A program made the translations under genes and the position numbers. From Flavobacterium aestivum (lineage in GTDB: Bacteria; Bacteroidota; Bacteroidia; Flavobacteriales; Flavobacteriaceae), in NCBI RefSeq assembly GCF_026870175.2, contig NZ_CP113977.2:1426001-1490000 (forward strand): DNA of 64,000 bases. Direction: 5' to 3'. Positions 16,085 to 24,487 of the stretch are shown here, in pieces. The stretch's first letter is position 1, and every line of letters begins with the position of its first letter. The notes below the pieces were generated by a model. The model had not been told where the DNA came from. It did no database searches and saw only the letters and a list, made by a program, of their open reading frames with translations.

Positions 16085-16798
16085 ATGACAAAATTAAGCG
16101 TTAATATAAATAAAATTGCTACTTTACGTAATGCACGAGGTGGAAATGTACCTGATTTACTTAAAGTGGCCACTGATATTCAAAAGTTTGGAGGACAAGG
16201 CATTACTATTCATCCACGTCCGGACGAAAGACATATTCGCTATCAAGATGCCCGAGATTTAAAATCGATTGTTTATACGGAATATAATATCGAAGGAAAT
16301 CCTGAAGGATCTTTTATTGACTTAGTCCTAGAGGTTAAGCCTACACAAGTAACTTTGGTTCCAGATGCTGTAGATGCAATTACATCAAATGCAGGTTGGG
16401 ATACTATAAAGCATGCTTCATTTTTGACTGAAATAGTTCAAGAGTTTCAACGTAATGGAATTAGAACGTCAATATTTGTAGATCCTGTTCCTGAAATGAT
16501 TGAAGGAGCCAAAATAATAGGGACTGAAAGAATAGAATTGTATACCGAGGCATTTGCTCATCAATATGGTTTAGGGAATAAAAAAGGAATTGAACCTTAT
16601 GTAGCTTCAGCAGTTTTAGCAAATGAACTAGGATTAGGGCTTAATGCCGGTCATGATTTAAGCTTGGATAATATTCAGTTCTTTAATCAAAATATACCGG
16701 GACTATTGGAGGTTTCGATTGGACATGCGCTTATTTCTGAATCTATTTATTTAGGTTTAGAAAATGTAGTAAACATGTATTTGCAAAAATTAAAGTAA
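16085..16798 (+). CDS. pdxJ: Pyridoxine 5'-phosphate synthase
   Basis: Condenses 1-deoxyxylulose 5-phosphate with 3-amino-2-oxopropyl phosphate in DXP-dependent vitamin B6 synthesis. 237 residues, normal. The start KLSVNINKIATLRNARGGNVP, the catalytic HPRPDERHIRYQD and the Gly-rich GLGLNAGHDLSLDN phosphate loop are all typical. A TATTTTTG at 16036-16043 is the likely -7 element, back-to-back with the promoter of the divergent CBS gene. Confidence 0.95.
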   Translation: MTKLSVNINKIATLRNARGGNVPDLLKVATDIQKFGGQGITIHPRPDERHIRYQDARDLKSIVYTEYNIEGNPEGSFIDLVLEVKPTQVTLVPDAVDAITSNAGWDTIKHASFLTEIVQEFQRNGIRTSIFVDPVPEMIEGAKIIGTERIELYTEAFAHQYGLGNKKGIEPYVASAVLANELGLGLNAGHDLSLDNIQFFNQNIPGLLEVSIGHALISESIYLGLENVVNMYLQKLK

Positions 16799-16960
16799 GA
16801 TTATTTTAATTTTTAATGATTAATTAAAAAGGCTTACTCTACTTGATACTCTAGTAAGTTTGCTGATAATAAAAAAATGGTTTTAGAAAAGGAGGAATCC
16901 ATAGCCAATAGGGTTGGTTTTGGATTCTTTACTTTTGTTGACCATAATGAATGTAATATT

Positions 16961-19243
16961 TTGAAACGAATCCTTCTTTTTTTTCTATTTTGTTTTTCTA
17001 ATTTAATTGCACAATCAAAAGTTGTGGTTAATGGTTTTGTAAAAGATAATCAGAAACAGAAAATAATTGGTGCCAATGTTTCCTTTTTAACTAATGAAAA
17101 TCTAAAGTTTCATGTTTTTACTGATTCAATCGGAAAGTACTCAATTGAGATTCCAGTAGGGGAAGTAAGAATTAATGTAGATCATTTAGGATTTGAAAAA
17201 GAATCTTTACAATTAGAAATAAAAAAGGATACATCACTTTCTTTTACATTGATGGATAATGAACTTGAATTAAAAGAAGTTGTTGTTAAGAACGAAATTA
17301 AAAGGCCACTATCAGTTGCGTTAGGAGGGAAATTGTCTTTCAATCCCCAAAAAATGGGTAATATTCCGTCTCTTTTAGGAACGCCTGATATTGTGAAATT
17401 GTTGCAACTAACACCGGGTGTTCAGAATTCTGGTGATGCTAATGGGTACTTATATGTTAGGGGTGGTGATCCAGGACATAATTTAATGCTTTATGCGGAC
17501 GCTCCAGTTTATGGGATGGCACACTTACTAGGTGTTTTTCCTTTTTATAATGCGGATCATATTACTGAAGTGCAATTCGATAGGTCTAATTTGAATTCCA
17601 AGTACGGAGGACGGTTGAGTTCTACCGTATATGTATTACCAAATCAATCAAAGCCTAATGAGTTTTCTATACAAGGAAGTTTGGGGTTATTGTCTTCACA
17701 AATAAGCTTGTCTGTACCTATTGGTAGTAAAACAGGTTTCTTTATCTCAGGAAGGAAAACCTATATTGATGAAATAGTGGGGCCACTCTTAAAATCAGAT
17801 AAAGGAAATGCTAAAAAAGGAAAAGAAGATTTTAAGTACGGCTTTTTTGATAGTAATTTGACTTTTATCACTGAGTTTTCTAAAAAAAACATTTTGACAA
17901 TTAATGCTTTTTTAAGTGGAGATAAATTTGGAGTAAGTGATCCTAAAGTGTATTTGAATGCTGACCTAAAATGGAGTAATGTGGTAGTTACACCTACTTT
18001 GAGAAGTATGTTGTCTGAAACAACAATAATGAAAAATTCTTTTTATTTTACACGATATGAGAATGGTTTATTTATGAATCAGTCAGATGTTCAAATGAAA
18101 GTTTCATCATATATACAAGATTTTGGTTATTCAAATTCAATTCAATACATGGTTAAGGGTATCCCTTTTGAGTCTGGATTTCAATACACATTTCATGATT
18201 TATTACCTCAAAAAATAGATGTAGATAATTTGAGTACTATTGTAAATGATACGCAAACAGCAAAAATTAAAGCTAATGATATTGCAGTGTTTGCAAATGC
18301 TAAGCCTAAATTTTCAGATAAGATGAGTGCTGAATTAGGGGCAAGATTGAGCTATTATACTTCGGGCTCAAATGCTAGTTCTTTTTTGCGCTTTGAACCC
18401 CGAGTAGTATTTAACTATTTCCCAAAAAATGATCTTTCTTTTTTTGCATCTTATACACGACAAAATCAATATGTTAATTTAATAACTGCATCCAGCGTTG
18501 GTATACCAACGGATTTTTGGATTGCAGCTTCAGATGGTATTCCATCTCAATCGTCTAATAATTATTCTGTTGGGTGCAATAAAATAATCTCAAAGCAAAT
18601 TAATACTTGTTTAAACGGTTATTACCGTTCAATGAAAGATTTAATAGAGTATCCTTATGGACTAACCCAGTTTAATGAAACTACATCTTTAAAGAATGAT
18701 ATTTTAATCGGGGATGGTGAAGCATATGGACTGGAATGGATGTTAAAAAAAGACAATGGAAAATTTAATGGATGGATAAGTTATACCTTGAGTTGGTCAA
18801 GTCGTCAATTTGACGAGCTTAATAACGGAGAGGTGTTTTATTCAAAATATGACAGAAGACATAATCTTGTCCTCGTAGGAACCTATGATTTTAATAAGAA
18901 ATGGAATGTTGGTTTGACACAGCTTTTTAGTTCTGGAAATAGGTTTACAATGCCAACCTCTTGGTACTTTATGAATAATACGCCAATAAGAGAATTTGGA
19001 AGTTATAATAATGCACAGATGCCTAATTATATTCGTACAGATGTTTCAGTTAATTATTCGTTTTTTAAAACTCCAAAAAAAGAAAGTGTACTGAATTTTT
19101 CTGTTTTTAATACATTTAATATTGATAATCCTATTTATGTTGTTTTGCGTGTAACAGTAAATGGAAAGAAAATAAGTGTTGATACTGATGAAAAAAAAAT
19201 GTATTCTATACTCCCGTCAATAAGCTGGAGATTTAAATTTTAA
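16961..19243 (+). CDS. TonB-dependent receptor with N-terminal carboxypeptidase-like domain
   Basis: Outer-membrane active transporter; the substrate is unknown. I place the start at the TTG at 16961, directly before the signal peptide LKRILLFFLFCFSNLIAQ; the frame opens at an ATG at 16877, but those 28 residues precede the signal sequence. Domains: CarboxypepD-regulatory-like (about 25-100, VVNGFVKDNQKQKIIGANVS), plug (about 120-240, with LLQLTPGVQNSGDANGYLYV and RGGDPGHNLML), then a barrel ending ISWRFKF. Its partner, a DUF4249 lipoprotein, starts 3 bases after the stop; such pairs are frequent in Bacteroidota. An AAAAGGAGG run at 16888-16896 is unusual here. Confidence 0.9.
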   Translation: MKRILLFFLFCFSNLIAQSKVVVNGFVKDNQKQKIIGANVSFLTNENLKFHVFTDSIGKYSIEIPVGEVRINVDHLGFEKESLQLEIKKDTSLSFTLMDNELELKEVVVKNEIKRPLSVALGGKLSFNPQKMGNIPSLLGTPDIVKLLQLTPGVQNSGDANGYLYVRGGDPGHNLMLYADAPVYGMAHLLGVFPFYNADHITEVQFDRSNLNSKYGGRLSSTVYVLPNQSKPNEFSIQGSLGLLSSQISLSVPIGSKTGFFISGRKTYIDEIVGPLLKSDKGNAKKGKEDFKYGFFDSNLTFITEFSKKNILTINAFLSGDKFGVSDPKVYLNADLKWSNVVVTPTLRSMLSETTIMKNSFYFTRYENGLFMNQSDVQMKVSSYIQDFGYSNSIQYMVKGIPFESGFQYTFHDLLPQKIDVDNLSTIVNDTQTAKIKANDIAVFANAKPKFSDKMSAELGARLSYYTSGSNASSFLRFEPRVVFNYFPKNDLSFFASYTRQNQYVNLITASSVGIPTDFWIAASDGIPSQSSNNYSVGCNKIISKQINTCLNGYYRSMKDLIEYPYGLTQFNETTSLKNDILIGDGEAYGLEWMLKKDNGKFNGWISYTLSWSSRQFDELNNGEVFYSKYDRRHNLVLVGTYDFNKKWNVGLTQLFSSGNRFTMPTSWYFMNNTPIREFGSYNNAQMPNYIRTDVSVNYSFFKTPKKESVLNFSVFNTFNIDNPIYVVLRVTVNGKKISVDTDEKKMYSILPSISWRFKF

Positions 19244-19246
19244 TCG

Positions 19247-20110
19247 ATGAAAAAAATAGGTTTGTTGTCCTTGATCTTTCTGTTAATCGTATTGGTTTCA
19301 TGCAGTAGAGAGGATTATGTAAAAAGTGTTGATGGAGAATCAAAAATAGTTGTCGAAGGATGGATTGAACAAGGAGATGTACCACAAGTAATCTTATCTC
19401 GAAGTATCCCAATTAATGCTGTTATTGATTCTACAACCATTTTTGATTATTTTATTCGTTCGGCAAAAGTTACCGTTTCAGATGGTGAAAATGAAGAGGT
19501 TTTAAGTTTAAGGAGTGATAAAGATAGAGTGCCACCTTATGTTTATCATGGTTCTAAAATCATTGGAGAAGTTGGTAAAACGTATGCTTTGAAAATAGAA
19601 TATTTAAATAAAATAATAAAAGCAACAACAACTATCCCTAATGTAGTTACTATAAAATCTGCGAAGTATGTAAAGGAAAATCCAGCTGATGCAAAAGGTT
19701 TTGTTCATTTAGAGTTTAATGATCCCATTTTAGAAAAGAATTATTATCAAATCGAGACTCGATTGGATAAAGAGGAGCCTATTTTTGTGCCAGCGCTGTA
19801 TGGAAATTTAAATGATGAAAATTTTATTTCTCCATCTATTTCATTGCAGGTGACACGTGGTATTTATGTGCTTTCTAAAACAAAATATGAACCTTATTTT
19901 AGAGATGGAGATTTAATTTTTGTAAAATTAAGAACTATGAGCAAGGAAGGTTTTGATTTTTGGAATAGCTGGCAAAACGAAATTATTAATGGTAGAAGTC
20001 CAATTTTCCCAGCTAATACAAGCTTGAAATCGAATATAAAAGGAGGGATTGGTATTTGGGAAGGCTATGGACAAAGTACAATTTCAATTCAAACACCCCA
20101 AAAAAAATGA
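19247..20110 (+). CDS. DUF4249-family lipoprotein, partner of the TonB receptor
   Basis: 287 residues with a type II signal (LSLIFLLIVLVSCSRED, lipobox V-S-C), so probably anchored to the outer membrane. The body is beta-rich (KIVVEGWIEQGDVPQVILSR), as in DUF4249. The gene begins 3 bases after the receptor, indicating translational coupling and a shared role, possibly as a surface ligand-binding or lid subunit. Substrate unknown. It is followed by a strong bidirectional terminator. Confidence 0.88.
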   Translation: MKKIGLLSLIFLLIVLVSCSREDYVKSVDGESKIVVEGWIEQGDVPQVILSRSIPINAVIDSTTIFDYFIRSAKVTVSDGENEEVLSLRSDKDRVPPYVYHGSKIIGEVGKTYALKIEYLNKIIKATTTIPNVVTIKSAKYVKENPADAKGFVHLEFNDPILEKNYYQIETRLDKEEPIFVPALYGNLNDENFISPSISLQVTRGIYVLSKTKYEPYFRDGDLIFVKLRTMSKEGFDFWNSWQNEIINGRSPIFPANTSLKSNIKGGIGIWEGYGQSTISIQTPQKK

Positions 20111-20138
20111 GGCTGCCTTTTTAGGTAGCCTCATTTTT
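20101..20138. terminator. Bidirectional intrinsic terminator
   Basis: ATGAGGCT-G-CC pairs with GG-T-AGCCTCAT around a short T-rich loop, flanked by A6 and T6. It serves the DUF4249 gene (+) and the convergent lipoprotein gene (-). Confidence 0.85.
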
Positions 20139-20154
20139 TGAAAATTAAAAAGAG

Positions 20155-21498
20155 TTAGTTTCTTTCAAATGCTTTTAAGAAATCTTCAAATTTAGTATTT
20201 AAAGTATCAAATCCTGTCGAAAAGTATACACTCATTTCAACTTCAGTATTGTCATTGAATTTTAAGTATAATACTTCGTCGTATTGTTGAACTGAAGTAC
20301 CAACGGAATTGTAGTCCCATGTCCAGTAACCGCCATATTCTTTAACTGAACTGTCTGTTTTCCAAATAACATTTGAATTATAGGAATCTCCTTTTTGTGA
20401 TTTTTGGATAACGTCTGCGATTTTTGTACCATCTTTTTTAGACACAAGAATCATTTTTACATTTTTATTATTTGCAAGAACAGATCCTTCTGAATAGCTT
20501 TTGTTATAAGTATTAAGGTTTGTATAATAAGTTTTAGACTTATAATCTGGATATGTTAATGATTTGTCTAGGGCAGCTTCGTCATTAGCAAGGCCTTCAA
20601 TATTTGCATCAGCTAGTATTACAAAGTTGTCCATTAATCTAATAAGACCATTTGCTTTACCTCTGTAGGATACAAGTGCATTGTCTTTTAATAATTCATC
20701 TATATTGGCAGTACTACCTGAATTAAACTCAATAATGTTTTTTCCTTCAAAAGTGAAAGATGATTTAGCTTCAGCAGGCATTTTTTTACCACTGATTTCA
20801 AAAGTGTAACCATCACTTAAAACCATTTTAAAGCTAGATTCAGTAGGAGTTTCTTTTCCATTAGAATATTTAGCAGTTGTAGTAAATGTTGCGGCTTGTT
20901 TATCATTAATAGTTAAAGTTGCATCGGCAGAAGTTGGTAAATAGAATTGATCTAAATCGTTAAGTTTTACTTTTATATCTGAAGAAGTACTTTTAGTTGA
21001 TAAAGTTGCATTATTAGTTGTTTGACCTTTCTTTGCAGGAAAGATAAATTTCAACTCGCTTGTTGAAGTTGTTTTTTCCCAAATTTGTTTTGAATTATTC
21101 CATGAGTAAATTCCGTAAACTCCAGAAATATTAAGAACATCTGCAATTTGATTGTCGCTTTTACCATCCAAAATATCAATGGTATTAATGCTTAACAAGT
21201 TTCCTAAGTTTTCAGTAGCTTCAATAGCTCCAGATGTTTTTGATTTGTCTAATTTAAGCAACATGTCATTTGCTTCAGCTTCAAGTTTTGTTTTTTGCTG
21301 CTCAGGTTGTAATGCAGAATAAGGTAGTTTTATGATTTCAGCAATTTGTTCCGCTAGATTTTTTTCGGCAGGATTTGTTGGATTTGTTGGATCTGTTTGG
21401 TTTGTTGGATCTGTTGGATTTATTGCATCGTCTTCTTTACTACAAGAAATTGTAAGTTGAGAAACAATTACAGAAAGTAAAAGGAATTTTTTAATCAT
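20155..21498 (-). CDS. Large lipoprotein with Asn/Pro/Thr-rich linker, function unknown
   Basis: 447 residues. Type II signal peptide (LLLSVIVSQLTISCSKEDD, lipobox I-S-C), then a short low-complexity linker made of TDPTNQTDPTNPTNP, typical of surface-exposed Bacteroidota lipoproteins. The rest is rich in Thr, Ser and Lys with predicted beta content; two candidate beta modules (about 140-280 and 280-445). No catalytic motif is recognised. It is transcribed alone and shares its terminator with the neighbouring operon. Confidence 0.8.
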   Translation of the reverse strand: MIKKFLLLSVIVSQLTISCSKEDDAINPTDPTNQTDPTNPTNPAEKNLAEQIAEIIKLPYSALQPEQQKTKLEAEANDMLLKLDKSKTSGAIEATENLGNLLSINTIDILDGKSDNQIADVLNISGVYGIYSWNNSKQIWEKTTSTSELKFIFPAKKGQTTNNATLSTKSTSSDIKVKLNDLDQFYLPTSADATLTINDKQAATFTTTAKYSNGKETPTESSFKMVLSDGYTFEISGKKMPAEAKSSFTFEGKNIIEFNSGSTANIDELLKDNALVSYRGKANGLIRLMDNFVILADANIEGLANDEAALDKSLTYPDYKSKTYYTNLNTYNKSYSEGSVLANNKNVKMILVSKKDGTKIADVIQKSQKGDSYNSNVIWKTDSSVKEYGGYWTWDYNSVGTSVQQYDEVLYLKFNDNTEVEMSVYFSTGFDTLNTKFEDFLKAFERN

Positions 21499-21714
21499 TG
21501 TTTTTAAGATTTAAATATTAGTAATGTAATAATGTTTGTTTTTGTGTAAATATCTGTCTGTTAATAAATTAAAATTTGAGATATTTTCTTTGTTAATTTA
21601 AAAATTTGTAAGTTAACTTTCTGTATTTAGGGTGAGCAAAACTAAGATTTTAAAATTTACTTTACAATACCATTTTTGGCAATATTTTCTTAAAAATGGA
21701 CTGAAATTTTCTAG

Positions 21715-21744
21715 TTGTGCTAAATTTGATTTTTTCTACCTTTG
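21715..21744 (+). promoter_or_regulatory. Promoter of the esterase gene
   Basis: TTG (21715-21717), 19 bases, TACCTTTG (21737-21744): close to the ideal flavobacterial promoter. Initiation would fall near 21751, about 120 bases before the ATG. The rest of 21499-21869 holds the start-proximal part of the minus-strand lipoprotein gene and AT-rich spacer. Confidence 0.7.
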
Positions 21745-21747
21745 CCC

Positions 21748-21765
21748 TTGATTCGCAAGAATCAA
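21748..21765 (+). repeat. GNRA-capped hairpin at the predicted mRNA 5' end
   Basis: TTGATTC-GCAA-GAATCAA: a perfect 7-bp stem with a GCAA tetraloop, located at the predicted transcription start. It may protect the 5' end of the mRNA. Confidence 0.45.
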
Positions 21766-21869
21766 AATACTCTGTTTACAAATAGAAGTTCTAATATTGA
21801 TTAATGATTTGGGGATGTAGGTTTTAAAATCTGCAACTCAAAATCTATAATCTGCAATCAAAAGATACA

Positions 21870-22631
21870 ATGCTCTACTCAAAAATAGAAGGTTCAGGAA
21901 AACCTCTACTTATTCTTCATGGATTTCTTGGAATGTCTGATAATTGGAAATCACTCGGAATGCAATTTGTAGCTGACGGTTTTCAGGTGCATTTATTGGA
22001 TTTAAGAAATCATGGACGTAGTTTTCATTCTGATGAATTTAATTATGAAAACATGGTTCAGGATGTTTACAACTATTGTCAAGAAAATAATCTGACATAT
22101 ATTAATGTAATAGGACATTCTATGGGTGGGAAAGTTGCGATGTTATTGGCAACTACACATTCGGGATTAGTAGACCAATTGATTGTTGCAGATATTGGCC
22201 CTAAGTTTTATGCACCACATCATCAGGATATTTTAGCAGGATTAAACGCTGTCGATTTTTCGCTAAAACCAAGTCGTAATGAAGTTGAAGAAATCATGAA
22301 GAATTATATTCCTGATTTTGGAACACGTCAGTTTTTAATGAAAAGTTTGTATTGGCAAGAACCGGGACAATTAGCGTTCCGATTTAATTTGAGCGTTTTT
22401 AATGATAAAGTAAATGAAATAGGTAAAGAACTAGCTCCTGATTTGACTTTTGAAAAGCCAACACTTTTTATTCGTGGAGGAAATTCAAATTACATACTTG
22501 ACAGTGATTTTGAAAATATAAAAGATCATTTTTCAAATTCAAAAATCGAAACCATTCCTAATGTAGGACATTGGCTTCATGCGGAAAACCCAGTTATGTT
22601 TTATGAATTAGTAAGTGCTTTTTTAAAATAA
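21870..22631 (+). CDS. Alpha/beta-hydrolase (YbfF-like esterase)
   Basis: 253-residue soluble alpha/beta-hydrolase. The oxyanion region LLILHGFLGMSDNWKSLG, the nucleophile elbow VIGHSMGGKVA with the catalytic Ser, and the late NVGHWLHAENP with the catalytic His are all in place; the Asp is probably in the strand after GGNSNYI. The resemblance is to YbfF/acyl-esterases that act on short acyl-CoA or esters; the true substrate is unknown. Transcribed from the promoter at 21715-21744. Confidence 0.9.
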   Translation: MLYSKIEGSGKPLLILHGFLGMSDNWKSLGMQFVADGFQVHLLDLRNHGRSFHSDEFNYENMVQDVYNYCQENNLTYINVIGHSMGGKVAMLLATTHSGLVDQLIVADIGPKFYAPHHQDILAGLNAVDFSLKPSRNEVEEIMKNYIPDFGTRQFLMKSLYWQEPGQLAFRFNLSVFNDKVNEIGKELAPDLTFEKPTLFIRGGNSNYILDSDFENIKDHFSNSKIETIPNVGHWLHAENPVMFYELVSAFLK

Positions 22632-22687
22632 AATAAAATAGAATATTTTTTTTACTATATTTATTGAAATTTTTAAAAAACATTTCT

Positions 22688-23032
22688 ATGAATTTGCTAA
22701 TTAGAATTATTGTTACTGCAGGCTTGGTTTTTGGAATAGCCCATTTTTTACCGGGTGTTCATGTTGCTGGACCAGCTACAGCAATGGTAGTTGCTATTGT
22801 TTTAGGACTGCTTAACATTTTTATAAAACCAATAATGGTACTGCTAACGTTACCTTTTACAATTGTTACTTTAGGATTGTTTTTGTTGGTTGTTAATGCA
22901 ATAATTATTCTACTTTGTACTAAAATTGTAGGGGGGTTTACAGTTGATTCTTTCTGGATTGCAATGATTTTTAGTATCGTTTTATCCCTTAGTCAGTCTA
23001 TTATATATTCAATTATTGGTAATGATAAGTAG
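22688..23032 (+). CDS. Small four-helix membrane protein (PF04020, phage-holin IV-like superfamily)
   Basis: 114 residues from the ATG at 22688 (MNLLIRIIVTAGLVFGIAHF). Four hydrophobic helices with the family pattern VVAIVLGLLNIFIKPIMVLL, then TLPFTIVTLGLFLLVVNAII. Although the family is labelled holin-like, chromosomal members are ordinary membrane proteins of unknown role; nothing phage-like surrounds it. It follows the esterase by 56 bases and may be cotranscribed. Confidence 0.85.
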   Translation: MNLLIRIIVTAGLVFGIAHFLPGVHVAGPATAMVVAIVLGLLNIFIKPIMVLLTLPFTIVTLGLFLLVVNAIIILLCTKIVGGFTVDSFWIAMIFSIVLSLSQSIIYSIIGNDK

Positions 23033-23066
23033 TGTTAAATTAGGTTTAAAGTTAGTGTGTCTATTT

Positions 23067-23096
23067 CAACACTAAAAGAGAAATGACCTAACTTTG
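23067..23096 (+). promoter_or_regulatory. Candidate promoter of the copper locus
   Basis: TAACTTTG at 23089-23096 matches TAnnTTTG; the -33 element is weak (TTTC at about 23064-23067). The ATG follows 20 bases later, so the leader would be short. Confidence 0.4.
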
Positions 23097-23115
23097 TGAT
23101 AAGCTTTTTAATCTA

Positions 23116-23490
23116 ATGAATAAAAAAATCTACATATTAATATTTACTGTACTTGGTTTCTTAGTGATGCCAAGTACAGTTTTTGCTTGTGGAAATAGTT
23201 ATTCAAAAACAACTTCTTGTAAAAAAGAAGCCTCTTCAAAACAAGAAATAAAAAATTGTTGTGATTCACATCATAATGAAAATGGTAAAAAACACCATGG
23301 GTGTGGTGGGAAATGTGGTCATTCAAATTGCAATATTCCTTCTGTACAAATTGCAATTTTTGTTCCTTTTATAACAGAAATAAATTCTAAAGCACTCTTT
23401 TTATATACAGAAAAAGGGAGTTTTAATGATTTGAAAACCACAATTTCTTCAGGTTTTCAATCTCTATGGCTCATTCCTAAAATAGGCTAA
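23116..23490 (+). CDS. Secreted Cys/His-rich small protein of the copper locus
   Basis: 124 residues with a signal peptide (LIFTVLGFLVMPSTVFA) and, directly after it, a dense metal-binding stretch with Cys and His in C-x7-C, CC-DSHH and KKHHGCGGKCGHSNC patterns (about residues 25-75). The C-terminal part is ordinary and hydrophobic (IAIFVPFITEINSKALFLYT). I know no named family. First position in a cluster of copper genes suggests a periplasmic metal buffer or chaperone; this is inference from composition and context. Confidence 0.72.
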   Translation: MNKKIYILIFTVLGFLVMPSTVFACGNSYSKTTSCKKEASSKQEIKNCCDSHHNENGKKHHGCGGKCGHSNCNIPSVQIAIFVPFITEINSKALFLYTEKGSFNDLKTTISSGFQSLWLIPKIG

Positions 23491-23640
23491 ATTTAATTTT
23501 GACAGCCATTGGTGTGTCAAATTCGAAGCAAATATTGCTTTAAATCTTATATTTATATTAAGTTTCAATTATTCAAAGTGTAGTTTTAATACTATAATTT
23601 GAATGTTGTTTCGTTTATTCATTCTTTAAAAAAATATACA

Positions 23641-24486
23641 ATGAACTCATTAAAAAAAATAATGATGGTAGCATTAACAATGCTTTCTATCACAAAAATA
23701 GACGCCCAAATAAAAAATGCTAAAACCGAAGTTGTAAAAATATATGGCAACTGTGGTATGTGTAAATCTAAAATTGAAAAAGCTGGAAGTCTAAAAAATA
23801 TAGCTCAAGTGAGTTGGGATAAGGAAACTAAAATGGCTACGCTTTCGTATGATGCGAGTAAGACCAATCAAGAAGAAATCTTAAAAAGAATAGCATTGGC
23901 GGGTTATGATAGCGATGTATTTCTTGCGCCAGATAAAGCCTATTCAAGTCTTGATGAATGCTGTCAATATGATAGAGAGGCTAAAGTTCCTGTAAAAGCT
24001 GATGCCAAAACAGATGCTATAGGAATGACAGTGGTTAACCCTTCATCTGTTTCTGAAAGCCAAAAAGCAAATGAATTGCAGTCAGTTTTTGAGAGTTATT
24101 TTCTATTGAAAGATGCTTTGATAAAAGGAGAAGGTAAATTAGCAGCTGAAAATTCACAAAAGTTACTTACAGCTATCACTGCTGTGAAAATGGAAACTTT
24201 AAGTATGGATGTGCATATGGTATGGATGAAAGTTTTGAATGATTTAACTGCCGATTCAAAGAATATTTCAGCTACTCAGGACATAAAAAAACAACGAGAG
24301 ATTTTTAAATCATTATCAAAAAACAGTTATGAATTGATCAAAGTTTCAAAGTTCTCTGAACCGGTTTATTACGAATATTGCCCTATGGCAGATGCCAATT
24401 GGTTGAGTAAAGAGAGTGTGATTAAGAATCCTTATTATGGTTCGCAAATGTTGAGTTGTGGTAAAGTGGTAGAAACAATCAAATAA
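23641..24486 (+). CDS. HMA-domain plus DUF3347 periplasmic protein
   Basis: 281 residues from the ATG at 23641 (MNSLKKIMMVALTMLSITKI, signal peptide ending DAQ). Residues about 25-95 form a heavy-metal-associated domain with the CxxC loop GNCGMCKSKIEKAG. The second half is DUF3347 (QSVFESYFLLKDALIKGEGK ... YYEYCPMADANWLS ... NPYYGSQMLSCGKV), which in other bacteria accompanies copper efflux and carries Cys/Met ligands. It probably transfers periplasmic Cu to the oxidase encoded 1 base downstream. The frame extends to 23599 but the signal peptide supports 23641. Confidence 0.87.
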   Translation: MNSLKKIMMVALTMLSITKIDAQIKNAKTEVVKIYGNCGMCKSKIEKAGSLKNIAQVSWDKETKMATLSYDASKTNQEEILKRIALAGYDSDVFLAPDKAYSSLDECCQYDREAKVPVKADAKTDAIGMTVVNPSSVSESQKANELQSVFESYFLLKDALIKGEGKLAAENSQKLLTAITAVKMETLSMDVHMVWMKVLNDLTADSKNISATQDIKKQREIFKSLSKNSYELIKVSKFSEPVYYEYCPMADANWLSKESVIKNPYYGSQMLSCGKVVETIK

Positions 24487-24487
24487 G

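Noticed and set aside
22688..23032. Phage holin reading of the PF04020-like gene
   Set aside because: No lysis, tail or integrase genes are nearby; chromosomal members of this family are common and not phage-derived.
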